Below, one piece after another: positions 41,913 through 50,453 of a stretch of DNA of 64,000 nucleotides. Location: the NCBI RefSeq assembly GCF_013407955.1, contig NZ_JACCBU010000001.1, positions 4,960,001 through 5,024,000 of the forward strand, in the 5' to 3' direction. The position numbers and the translations under genes were made by a program. Numbering within the stretch: position 1 is the first letter of the stretch; each line of letters begins with the position of its first letter. Origin of the DNA: Microlunatus parietis. GTDB lineage: Bacteria > Actinomycetota > Actinomycetes > Propionibacteriales > Propionibacteriaceae. The notes below the pieces were generated by a model, which worked only from the letters and a program-made list of their open reading frames with translations, made no database searches and had not been told where the DNA came from.

Positions 41913-42859
41913 GTTCCAAGGGTGACCAGCCAGCGACGGTATCGGACGGTTTTCAGTACTCGACTGCCACCGCCTTCCATCGTGCGTTGCTCGATCGGTT
42001 CAAGGCGATCGCCAAGTCGGACCCGCGCTACAGCGTGAACCAGTTGCAGCGCCACTTCGCCTACGACCGAGTCCTGGCCCGGTGTTTCACGGCCCCAGAC
42101 GCCGACCTTTGGGTACTCAAAGGCGCGGGTGCGCTCCTGTCGCGCCTCCAGCACGCTCGCCACAGCCGGGACCTCGATCTCTACTATGCGGATTCTGATC
42201 ATGGAGTCGAGCACGCGGCAGCGGCGCTGCGTGCTGCGCTCGATCGTGATATCGGGGACAGGTTCAATTTCTCGGTCAGCCGCATCGTGCCCTTGCTCGA
42301 AGAGGCCAAGGGGTGTCGGGTGCACCTTGCCGCGATGCTCGGTCGGAAGGAGTTCTCGGTTTTCCACGTGGACGTCGTCGTGACGACTGCGATGACGCTG
42401 GCCGCCGAACGTGCCGCTCCGCTGACTCCCGTTCAGATCGACGGACTCGTACGACCCGATTACCGGGTGTTCCCGATCGTTGATCACCTCGCCGACAAGC
42501 TCTGTGCCATGGTCAGTACGCATGTCCAACAGGGCCGGGTCAATGCAAGCAGTCGGGTGAAGGATCTTGTGGACATCGCCTTGATCGCACGATCACACCG
42601 CATGGCGGGTGTTCAGTTGCGCCGGGCGATCGTTACGGGTTTCGCCTTTCGCGGCATGACCATGCCCGCGCGGTTCCAGGTTCCAGACCCGGTCGCTTGG
42701 CGTGCGGGATACCCGAAGTCGGCGGCTTCCGCTCCGGCTCCCGTACCCAGTTACGAAGACGCGGTCGATCTTGCAACGCGACTCCTCGATCCCGTCCTGG
42801 CCGGCCGTGTCGAAGGCACCTGGGAGCCCGAAGCCCGTCAGTGGCGGGATGCGAAATGA
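41909..42859 (+). CDS. AbiEii-type nucleotidyltransferase toxin
   Basis: 316 residues from a GTG at 41909. WVLKGAGALLSR followed by HSRDLDLYY gives the G-x..D-x-D core of the AbiEii nucleotidyltransferase (PF08843), and IVDHLADKLCAMVS and SSRVKDLVDIALIA complete the conserved motifs. The catalytic residues appear intact, so the toxin should be active. AbiE systems abort phage infection and stabilise DNA; related toxins attach nucleotides to tRNA. G+C is low like the antitoxin gene. Confidence 0.9.
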   Translation: MSSKGDQPATVSDGFQYSTATAFHRALLDRFKAIAKSDPRYSVNQLQRHFAYDRVLARCFTAPDADLWVLKGAGALLSRLQHARHSRDLDLYYADSDHGVEHAAAALRAALDRDIGDRFNFSVSRIVPLLEEAKGCRVHLAAMLGRKEFSVFHVDVVVTTAMTLAAERAAPLTPVQIDGLVRPDYRVFPIVDHLADKLCAMVSTHVQQGRVNASSRVKDLVDIALIARSHRMAGVQLRRAIVTGFAFRGMTMPARFQVPDPVAWRAGYPKSAASAPAPVPSYEDAVDLATRLLDPVLAGRVEGTWEPEARQWRDAK

Positions 42860-42892
42860 CCTGCGTCGGGTTGCCTGACGGGTCAGCGCGGA

Positions 42893-44623
42893 CTACTCGA
42901 CCAGCTTGCCTGCGGTCTCGACGTCCTTGATCAACTTCTCGATCTCAGCCGATAGGGGAGCGATCGGCTCGGCGGTGACACCGTTGGCCGGGGACCAGAC
43001 CAGGTTCACCTGCAGGGCCGGGTCGGGGTCGGGGTAGTCGGAGCGGTTGTGGCAGCCGCGGGTCTCCCGCCGTTCCAGGGCCGACTCGAGGGTGGCGCGG
43101 GCGGCCAGGATCGACGCCTTGAGGTCGAACGCGTGGGCCAGGTCGGAGTACCCGGCGAGGTCGGGATGGACGCCGATCTTGGTGGCGCGCTCCTCGATTT
43201 CGGCCAGTTCGGCCAGCCCGGTGGTCAGGCCGTTCTCGTCGCGGACCACGCCGGCGTACTCGGTCATCGTCGTGCGCAGGGCCCGCTGCAGGGCCCGGAC
43301 GTTCTCCGGGCCGTCGGCGGCGAGCAGTCCGGCCAGCTCGGCCCGGGCGTTCGCGATCGCGCCGGGGGAGCGGCGCTGCACGGCCCGGGCGGCGGCGAAG
43401 TCGGCGGCGGCGCGGCCGGTGATCCTGCCGTAGACCAGGAGTTCGATCAAGGAGTTGCCGCCCAGCCGGTTGGCGCCGTGCAAGCCGCTGGCCGCCTCGC
43501 CGATCGCGTACAGGCCGGCCACATCGGTTCCATGATCATCGTGCCGGGTCCGGACGCCGCCCATCGAATAGTGCGCGGTCGGCGCGACCTCGATCGGATG
43601 CTGGGTGATGTCCAGCAGCTGCAGGTCGAGCAGGGTCTGGTAGACCCGGGGCAGCCGGTTCATGATCGTTTCCCGCGGCAGGTGCGACACGTCCAGCCAG
43701 ACGCCGCCCTTCTCGGTGCCGCGGCCTGCCTTGATCTCCGTGTACGCGGCCAGGGCGACCCGGTCCCGGGTCGACAACTCCATCCGCTCCGGATCGTAGC
43801 GTTCCATGAACCGTTCGCCGACGGCGTTGCGCAGGATGCCGCCCTCGCCCCGGGCGGCCTCCGAGACCAGCGTCCCGGCCGCGCTCTCCGGGTCCAGGAT
43901 CCCGGACGGGTGGAACTGCACCAGCTCTGCGTCGCGCAGCCGGCCGCCGGCCTCGACGGCCAGCCGGAACGCGTCGCCGGTGTTCTCGTCCCGGCGCGAC
44001 GAGGTGCGCCGCCAGATCCGGGTGTGCCCGCCCGCGGCCAGGATCACCGCGTCGGCGTGGATCAGGGCGGGGCTGCCGTCGGCGAGGTCGAAGCCGTACG
44101 CGCCGAAGACCGTGTTGTCGTCGACCAGGATCCGGGTCACGTACACGCTGTCCAAGATCGGGATCTCCAACTGCTCGGCGCGGGCGAGCAGGCTGCGCTG
44201 GATCTCCAGCCCGGTGTAGTCGCCGGCGAACGCGGTCCGCCGGAACGTGTGCGCACCGAAGAACCGCTGCGAGATCCGCCCGTCGGTCTCCCGCGCAAAG
44301 GCCATGCCGTAGCGCTCAAGATCACGAATGCCCTGTTCGGCGCCGCGGGTGACGATCTCGACGGTCCGCGGGTCGGCCAGGTAATAGCTCTCCTTGATCG
44401 TGTCGGCCGCGTGCTGCTGCCAGGAGTCCTGCGGATCCATGGTGGCGAGCGGAGCGTTGATGCCGCCGGCGGCGAGCGAGGTGTGCGCGTCCAGCCGGGG
44501 CCGTTTGCCGAGCACGATCACGTCGACCCGCTGCTCGGCGAGCTCGATCGCCGCCCGCAGCCCCGATCCGCCGCTGCCGATCACCAGGACCGTGGTGGAG
44601 ATCCTTCGCTCCGAGTCGTTCAT
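42893..44623 (-). CDS. Fumarate reductase/succinate dehydrogenase-type flavoprotein
   Basis: 576 residues from ATG 44623, sharing one base with the cytochrome b stop. The FAD fold starts with TVLVIGSGGSGLRAAIELAE; H47 in DAHTSLAAGGINA is the residue that binds FAD covalently in SdhA/FrdA. The dicarboxylate site is intact: QFHPSGILD, LVSEAARGEGGILRN and APTAHYSMGGV. So it should interconvert fumarate and succinate or act on a similar acid. No iron-sulfur FrdB/SdhB gene is adjacent; instead it ends an operon with NDH-2 and a cytochrome b, suggesting an unusual electron route. Confidence 0.88.
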   Translation of the reverse strand: MNDSERRISTTVLVIGSGGSGLRAAIELAEQRVDVIVLGKRPRLDAHTSLAAGGINAPLATMDPQDSWQQHAADTIKESYYLADPRTVEIVTRGAEQGIRDLERYGMAFARETDGRISQRFFGAHTFRRTAFAGDYTGLEIQRSLLARAEQLEIPILDSVYVTRILVDDNTVFGAYGFDLADGSPALIHADAVILAAGGHTRIWRRTSSRRDENTGDAFRLAVEAGGRLRDAELVQFHPSGILDPESAAGTLVSEAARGEGGILRNAVGERFMERYDPERMELSTRDRVALAAYTEIKAGRGTEKGGVWLDVSHLPRETIMNRLPRVYQTLLDLQLLDITQHPIEVAPTAHYSMGGVRTRHDDHGTDVAGLYAIGEAASGLHGANRLGGNSLIELLVYGRITGRAAADFAAARAVQRRSPGAIANARAELAGLLAADGPENVRALQRALRTTMTEYAGVVRDENGLTTGLAELAEIEERATKIGVHPDLAGYSDLAHAFDLKASILAARATLESALERRETRGCHNRSDYPDPDPALQVNLVWSPANGVTAEPIAPLSAEIEKLIKDVETAGKLVE

Positions 44624-46005
44624 CAGGCTCCCTTCGAATGGTGGCCGAGTGCCAACTTCGGCCGAGGTGGGGCGATCGCCGGCGGCGGCGGGAAATGATC
44701 TTCGACGTAGCCGCCGCTCGGCAGCCGGACGATCACACCGGTCGGCCGACCATGTTCGGCCAGTTCGGCGTCCCGGCGCTGCAGCCAGCGGCACAGACTC
44801 CAGGCTACGCCGAATCCGAGCACCGGCCCGGTGATCAATGTCACCTGGAACACGGTGAGGATCTGGTTCAGCCCAAGGCCGAACTCGGTGGCCATGATGT
44901 CGGCGCTGGCCGCCGCCCAGAGCACCCCGTAGAAGATCATCCCGGCGACGCCGATACCGGTCCGGACCGGTACGTCACGAGGCCGGTCGAGCAGATCGTG
45001 CTCGAGCCGATCCTTGGTGAACCGCTCCTCCAGGAAGGGATACAGGGCGACGATCAGCATGAACGTGCTGATCACGGCCAACGGCGCGATCACCGCCAGG
45101 GTCCAGGTACGGCCGAGCCAGGTGATCTCCCAGCCCGGCGGCACCAGCCGGAGGGCGCCGTCCAGGAAGCCGGTGTACCAGTCCGGCTGGCTGCCGGCCG
45201 AGGCGTTGCCGGTGGACGCGGGACCGTACAACCAGATCGGGCTGATCGTCATCGTGCCGGCCATCACCATGATCACGCCGACCGACAGCGCGAACAGCCC
45301 GCCGGCCCGCACCGCCGCCGTCGGGAACAGCGCCACCTCGCCGACCGGCCTGCCGCGCCGCCGCAGCGGCCGTTCCTTGATCGCGGACCGCAGCCACAAC
45401 GCGATCAGGCCGACCAGCAGGGCGCCGGTCACCCAGACGTGGACCGGGAACAGGAACTCGAGCACCCGGCCCGGGAACGCGTCGCCGAAGATCAGGCCGG
45501 AGGCCAGGGTGCCGATCACCGGCAGGCCGAGCAGGATGCCCTCGAAGATCCGCAATCCCGTGCCGGACAGGGAATCGTCCGGGAGCGCGTACCCGCTCCA
45601 ACCGCCGAGCAGCGCGGTCACGAACAGGCCGAACAGCAGCAGCCAGCGGAACCGGTGCGGCTTCCGGAACGCCCCGGTGAAGAACGTCACCAGCAGCTGC
45701 AGCATGATCGCGGCCGGCAGCAGCAGGGCCGCCCAGTGGTGCGCCTGCCGGACCAGCAGCCCGCCGGGCAGGTCGACCGAGATCCGCAGCGTCGACGCGT
45801 ACGCCTTCGACACCTCGGCGCCGTTCAGCGGGCCGTAGCTGCCGTGGTAGACGGTCGATTCGCCGGACGGCTCGTAGAAGATCATCAAGATCACGCCGGT
45901 CACCAGCAGCACCACAATGCACGCGGAGGCCAGGATGCCGAACAGGTTCGACCAGTGCGGGACGAAGGTGCGTTGCCGCAACGGCAGCGGCCGCTCAGCG
46001 GGCAT
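44623..46005 (-). CDS. QcrB-like cytochrome b lacking heme bH ligands
   Basis: 460 residues. Strong QcrB features: GGLLVRQAHHWAALLL, FFTGAFRKPHRFRW, LPDDSLSGTGLRI, SQPDWYTGFLDGALRLVPP, RPRDVPVRTGIG and VIVRLPSGGYVEDH at the end. In QcrB two His pairs bind hemes bL and bH. Here H89 and H189 (bL pair) are kept, but the bH positions 14 and 15 residues later are Q103 and W204. So one heme is predicted instead of two. No Rieske (QcrA) or cytochrome c (QcrC) gene is near. It overlaps ndh by 11 bases and abuts the flavoprotein gene. Confidence 0.88.
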   Translation of the reverse strand: MPAERPLPLRQRTFVPHWSNLFGILASACIVVLLVTGVILMIFYEPSGESTVYHGSYGPLNGAEVSKAYASTLRISVDLPGGLLVRQAHHWAALLLPAAIMLQLLVTFFTGAFRKPHRFRWLLLFGLFVTALLGGWSGYALPDDSLSGTGLRIFEGILLGLPVIGTLASGLIFGDAFPGRVLEFLFPVHVWVTGALLVGLIALWLRSAIKERPLRRRGRPVGEVALFPTAAVRAGGLFALSVGVIMVMAGTMTISPIWLYGPASTGNASAGSQPDWYTGFLDGALRLVPPGWEITWLGRTWTLAVIAPLAVISTFMLIVALYPFLEERFTKDRLEHDLLDRPRDVPVRTGIGVAGMIFYGVLWAAASADIMATEFGLGLNQILTVFQVTLITGPVLGFGVAWSLCRWLQRRDAELAEHGRPTGVIVRLPSGGYVEDHFPPPPAIAPPRPKLALGHHSKGA

Positions 46006-47371
46006 GATCGACTTCCTTTCGCTTGGTCGGAGCAGGCTTCGGTACGACGATCGACTCGGCCGCCTCGGTGAACGCCTGCCGCGGATGCTGGACCGCGATC
46101 AGCGAGACCGTGTCCCGGCCGAAGAAGAACGCGGCCAGCCAGACCAGCAGCACTCTGATCTTGCGTTCCCAGGTCGGCACCGCCAGCACGTGGTAGCCGC
46201 GGTGCATCAGCCAGGCCGGCAGCCCCTTGATCACCAGGCCCCGCCACTGGAAGATGCCGCGGCCGAGGCCGAGCGTCGCGACGACGCCCAGGCTGTGATG
46301 CTTGTACGGCTTCGGGCTCCGGCCGCGCAGATCGGCGACCAGGTTCGCCGCCAGCAGCCGGCCCTGCCGCACCGCATGCTGCGCGTTGGGTACGGTCAGC
46401 GACCCCGGCACCGCGAGGTCGGGAACGGCCGCGTTGTCGCCGGCCGCCCAGGCGTCCTCGACGATCTCGTCAGCACCCTGAGCTTGTCGAAGGGCCACCC
46501 GGAGATCGGCCCGCACCGGCAGCATCCCGCGGGCGTCGATCGGCAGGTCGGTGTGCGACGCGACGACCGGGTTCGCCGCGTTGCCCGCGGTCCAGATCAG
46601 CAGCTCGGAATCGTATTCCGTACCGTCGGACAGCTTGACGTGACCGCCGGCGGCGGACACCAGCCGGGTGTTCAGGTGGACCGCCGCGCCGCGCCGCTCC
46701 AGGTCCCGGACGACCCATTCACCGGGCCGGTCGGTCACCTCGGGCAGGATCCGCGGCGTGGCCTCGACCAGGTGGAACGCCAGGTCCTCGAAGCTCAGTT
46801 CCGGGTAGCGCTTCAGCAGGGCGGTGGCCAGCGAGAGCAGTTCGCCGGTCGCCTCGACGCCGGTGAACCCGCCGCCGACCACGGTCACGGTGAGCAGGGC
46901 CCGCCGGCGCGGCCCGGCCGGCAGGTTGGACGCGCGCTCGAAGGCGGTCAGCAGCCGGTCCCGGATCGCGACGGCCTCCTCGACGTGCTTCAGGCCGATC
47001 GCGTTCTCGGCGATGCCCGGGATGGCGATCGTCCGGGTGACTGCGCCGGCCGTGATCACGATCGTGTCGTAGCTCAGTTCGCGGTCCGGGCCCTCCAGCG
47101 GGCGCACCCGGACCGTCTGGTCGGCGTGGTGGATCGCGGTCACCGTACCGGCGATGATCTTGGTCCGGTGCAGGTGGCCGCGCAGCGCGACCGCGACGTG
47201 CCGGGCCTCGACGGAGCCGGCCGTGACCTCGGGCAGGAACGGCTGATACGTCATGTAGGGGCGGGGATCGACGAGGGTGACCTCGGCCTCACCGCGGCGG
47301 AGCCTCTTCTCGAGTCCCCAGGCCGTGTAGAAGCCGGCGTAACCGCCGCCGATGATCAGGATCCTTCGCAT
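45995..47371 (-). CDS. ndh: Type II NADH:quinone oxidoreductase-like protein
   Basis: 458 residues from ATG 47371 with GGAGG upstream. Two nucleotide-binding motifs, RILIIGGGYAGFYTAWGLEK for FAD and TVTVVGGGFTGVEATGEL for NADH, plus YMTYQPFLPEV and the C-terminal AWLMHRGYHVLAVPTWERKI membrane-association region, fit NDH-2. It passes electrons from NADH to menaquinone without pumping. Codons for LRQAQGAD at residues about 293-300 come from a REP-like unit at 46476-46494, lengthening a loop before AWAAGD. First gene of a three-gene operon with the cytochrome b and flavoprotein. Confidence 0.9.
   Translation of the reverse strand: MRRILIIGGGYAGFYTAWGLEKRLRRGEAEVTLVDPRPYMTYQPFLPEVTAGSVEARHVAVALRGHLHRTKIIAGTVTAIHHADQTVRVRPLEGPDRELSYDTIVITAGAVTRTIAIPGIAENAIGLKHVEEAVAIRDRLLTAFERASNLPAGPRRRALLTVTVVGGGFTGVEATGELLSLATALLKRYPELSFEDLAFHLVEATPRILPEVTDRPGEWVVRDLERRGAAVHLNTRLVSAAGGHVKLSDGTEYDSELLIWTAGNAANPVVASHTDLPIDARGMLPVRADLRVALRQAQGADEIVEDAWAAGDNAAVPDLAVPGSLTVPNAQHAVRQGRLLAANLVADLRGRSPKPYKHHSLGVVATLGLGRGIFQWRGLVIKGLPAWLMHRGYHVLAVPTWERKIRVLLVWLAAFFFGRDTVSLIAVQHPRQAFTEAAESIVVPKPAPTKRKEVDHAR
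46476..46494 (-). repeat. REP-like unit inside ndh
   Basis: CCCTGAGCTTGTCGAAGGG on the plus strand differs at one base from the unit at 33995-34013. It is in frame in ndh and gives the peptide LRQAQG, a footprint seen where this repeat enters genes. Confidence 0.8.
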
Positions 47372-47424
47372 CTTGTGCCTCCAGTGGGTCTCACCCTTAA
47401 AGACCGTGCAGGCGGGTCCGTTGT

Positions 47425-47456
47425 GACACGACGTGACCAACCGGACACGACGTGAC
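47425..47456. promoter_or_regulatory. Tandem 13-bp repeats in ndh/GH67 intergenic region
   Basis: GACACGACGTGAC occurs at 47425-47437 and 47444-47456, exactly 19 bp apart. Each holds the near-palindrome CACGACGTG. They lie 54-86 bases upstream of ndh. Candidate operator; the pattern is not a proper Rex box. Confidence 0.5.
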
Positions 47457-47592
47457 GAAGCGCACGTCGGCGGCAATGACATCCGTCAGCGATGTCCGGC
47501 CCGGGGTCCAAGGCCGGCGGCCGCCCGTTGACCTGGTGCGGCCGGTCTCCTAGCGTCGTGTAAACGATTTCGAGCGACCAAAGGGGGCCGCC

Positions 47593-50403
47593 GTGACGGG
47601 TGTGACACGACGCGGATTCGTTGCCGGTACGTCAGCGGCGGTGGCCGCCGGCTGGCTGAGCGGGGCGGCCGGGACCGCCTGGGCCGACACCGGGACGCCA
47701 CCACCCGACGAGGACGGCTCCCGACTGTGGCTGCGCTATCCGCTGGTGGCCGACCGGCGGTTGCTGGACGAGTACCGGCGCGACCTGCGCTACGTGGTGG
47801 CGCCGGACACCGATGGCCCGCTCGGCTCGGCCGCCGGCGAACTGTCCCGGGCCCTCACGTCGTTGCTCGGCCGGGACGTCCCGATCCGGCGGAAGGTCGA
47901 CGGCGCCGGGCCCCTGGTGCTCCGGACCGCGGCCTCGGACGCCGGACCGGAGAGCTACACCCTCCGCCGCGGCCGGGTCGACGGAACCGCTGCCGTGATC
48001 ATCACCGGCGGTGCTGACCGGGGTGCGCTCTACGGGGCGTTCCATCTGCTCCGGCTGGTGCAGACGCACGTCACGCTCGACCGGCTCGACGTCGCGGAGC
48101 GGCCGCGGAACCCGCTCCGGCTGGCCAACCACTGGGACAATCTCGACGGCAGTGTCGAGCGCGGCTACGCCGGCCGGTCGGTGTTCGGGTTCGCGGAGCT
48201 GCCCGAGTTGACCGAGCGGCACTCCACGTACGCCCGCGCCCTGGCCTCGGTCGGGCTGAACGGGACCGTGATCAACAACGTCAACGCGAACGCCCAGTTC
48301 ATCGCGCCGGAGATGTTGTTCAAGCTCCAGCCGCTGGCCGCGCTGCTCCGCGGCTGGGGCATCTCGCTCTACCTGTCGCTGAACTTCGCCAGCCCGATGA
48401 TCTTGGGCGGGCTGACCACCGCGGACCCGTTCGACGCCGGCGTGAAGGACTGGTGGCGGACCAAGATCACCGAGATCTACCGGGCGATCCCCGACCTCGG
48501 CGGGTTCCTGGTCAAGGCCGACTCCGAAGGACAGCCGGGTCCGATCTCGTACGGCCGCACCCATGCCGACGGCGCCAACCTGATCGCGGAGGCCGCCGCG
48601 CCGCACGGCGGGATCGTCATGTGGCGGGCGTTCGTGCACGACTTCAACGCGCTGGAATGGTCCAACAAGGCGTACGAGACGTTCAAGCCGCTGGACGGCA
48701 AGTTCGCCGACAACGCGATCGTCCAGATCAAGAACGGCCCGATCGACTTTCAGGTCCGGGAGCCGGCCCACCCGCTGTTCGGCGCGCTGCCGAACACCAA
48801 CGCGATGATGGAACTCCAGGTCACCCAGGAATACACCGGGCAGTCGACCCACCTGTGCTACCTGGTGCCGCAGTGGCAGGAGGTGTACGGCTTCGACACC
48901 CACGCCGAGGGCTCCGGCACAACGGTCGCCAAGATCATCTCCGGCCGGACCTACGGCCGCGAACTCGGCGGCGTGGCCGGCGTGATGAACCTCGGCGACG
49001 ACACCGACTGGACCCGGCACCAGCTCGCCGCGGCGAACACGCACGGCTACGGTCGGCTGGCCTGGAACCCAGGGCTGAAGGCGCGCGACATCGCCGAGGA
49101 GTGGACCCGGCAGACGTTCGGAAATGATCAACGCGAGGTCGCGGTGATCACCGGCCTGCTGCTCGGCTCCTGGCAGACCTACCTCGACTACACGAATCCG
49201 CTCGGGGTCAGCTTCCTGATCAAGGGCGACCACTTCACGCCGAGCCCGCAGACCAACACCGGCTGGCACCAGGCCGACGCCGAGGGCACCGGCTTCGACC
49301 GGACCGTCGCGACCGGCAACGGCTTCACCGGCTTCTACCACCGGCCCGTCTCGGACCGGTTCGAGAACCTCTCCGACTGCCCGGACGAACTGCTGCTGTT
49401 CCTGCACCACGTCCCGTACGGGCACCGGCTGAAATCCGGCAAGACCGTGATCCAGCACGTCTACGACAGCCACTTCGACGGTGCGGCCGAGGTGGGCCGG
49501 ATGCGGGACCGGTGGCGCGAGCTGCGCGGTCGGATCGACGCGAAGCGGTGGGCGGACACGGCGGAACGGTTCGACCGGCACCGGGAGCAGGCGATCCTGT
49601 GGCGGGACACGATCGCCGGCTACTACTTCGCCGCGTCTCGGGTACTCGACGAACGGCGTTCCTGGGTTCAGGTCACGCCGACCGGCAACGCCGCGATCTG
49701 CCTGATCGGCGGCCGGGAGAACCTGGTCCGGCTGTCGCTGGCCAACGCGTCGGCGGCCGAGGCCGAGCTGGTCGCCGGGCTGCCCGAGCGGGACGGCTGG
49801 ACCAGCGGCACGGCCGGCCTGGTGCTGCCGTCGAAGGGCGACGGGACCGTCGACGTCCCGGTGACACCCTCGCTGCCGCCGCAGGTCCTGACGCTTAGGC
49901 CGACCCTGCGGTCCGGCGACCTGCCCGCGCTGATCGCGGAGCAGCCGGTGATCACCGCCCCGGCCGGCGAACACTGCCTGCTCGCGGTCGACGCCGGCTC
50001 GGCGAGTTCGCCGCTGCTGGACGGCTACCGCCGGCTGTCGCCGGCCGACGCCTGGGCCGACGGGGCGGCGTACGGCTGGGTCGGCGGGGCCCCGCAGTCG
50101 CGGGACCGCAACATCGCCGCCCCGCTGCTGCGCGACTTCGTCAACGACACCCGGGCCCGCGCGCTGCGGCTGACCGTGCCTGCCGGTGATCATGAACTGC
50201 ACGTGCTGGTCGGCGACGTGCACGACTCGTTCCCGACCACGGTCAAGGTGGACGGCAAGGTTGCCGCGGTCAGCGAGTTCCTGCTCGGCGGATCCTTTAC
50301 CTGGTTGAATTTCGCCGTGCCTGGAGGTCGTACCGTCGAGCTCGAGTTCTCCAGCGTGCCCGGCCAGCACTGGCACCTGAACGGTCTGGTGATCCTCTCC
50401 TGA
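47593..50403 (+). CDS. GH67 alpha-glucuronidase, Tat-exported, long form
   Basis: 936 residues from a GTG at 47593 after a G-rich ribosome binding site. The N-terminus TRRGFVAGTSAAVAAGWLSG is a Tat signal. GH67 catalytic residues are at exact spacing: E312 in KADSEGQPGP (acid), D385 in NGPIDFQVREP and E413 in VTQEYTG (base pair 28 apart). The enzyme removes 4-O-methyl-glucuronic acid from xylo-oligosaccharide ends. Most GH67 enzymes are about 700 residues and intracellular; this has a C-terminal extension of about 220 residues, probably a beta-sandwich. LacI-like AAACGATTT occurs at 47562-47570 in the promoter. Confidence 0.9.
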   Translation: MTGVTRRGFVAGTSAAVAAGWLSGAAGTAWADTGTPPPDEDGSRLWLRYPLVADRRLLDEYRRDLRYVVAPDTDGPLGSAAGELSRALTSLLGRDVPIRRKVDGAGPLVLRTAASDAGPESYTLRRGRVDGTAAVIITGGADRGALYGAFHLLRLVQTHVTLDRLDVAERPRNPLRLANHWDNLDGSVERGYAGRSVFGFAELPELTERHSTYARALASVGLNGTVINNVNANAQFIAPEMLFKLQPLAALLRGWGISLYLSLNFASPMILGGLTTADPFDAGVKDWWRTKITEIYRAIPDLGGFLVKADSEGQPGPISYGRTHADGANLIAEAAAPHGGIVMWRAFVHDFNALEWSNKAYETFKPLDGKFADNAIVQIKNGPIDFQVREPAHPLFGALPNTNAMMELQVTQEYTGQSTHLCYLVPQWQEVYGFDTHAEGSGTTVAKIISGRTYGRELGGVAGVMNLGDDTDWTRHQLAAANTHGYGRLAWNPGLKARDIAEEWTRQTFGNDQREVAVITGLLLGSWQTYLDYTNPLGVSFLIKGDHFTPSPQTNTGWHQADAEGTGFDRTVATGNGFTGFYHRPVSDRFENLSDCPDELLLFLHHVPYGHRLKSGKTVIQHVYDSHFDGAAEVGRMRDRWRELRGRIDAKRWADTAERFDRHREQAILWRDTIAGYYFAASRVLDERRSWVQVTPTGNAAICLIGGRENLVRLSLANASAAEAELVAGLPERDGWTSGTAGLVLPSKGDGTVDVPVTPSLPPQVLTLRPTLRSGDLPALIAEQPVITAPAGEHCLLAVDAGSASSPLLDGYRRLSPADAWADGAAYGWVGGAPQSRDRNIAAPLLRDFVNDTRARALRLTVPAGDHELHVLVGDVHDSFPTTVKVDGKVAAVSEFLLGGSFTWLNFAVPGGRTVELEFSSVPGQHWHLNGLVILS

Positions 50404-50453
50404 CGCGACCGCCCGACCTCGGTTGATTTCCGCCGCGACTGCCCGGCAGGAAT

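Noticed and set aside
47423-47440. A Rex operator upstream of ndh (TTGTGACACGACGTGACC)
   Set aside because: The left half fits TTGTGA but the right half lacks the TCACAA needed for symmetry; the 19-bp direct repeat explains the sequence better.
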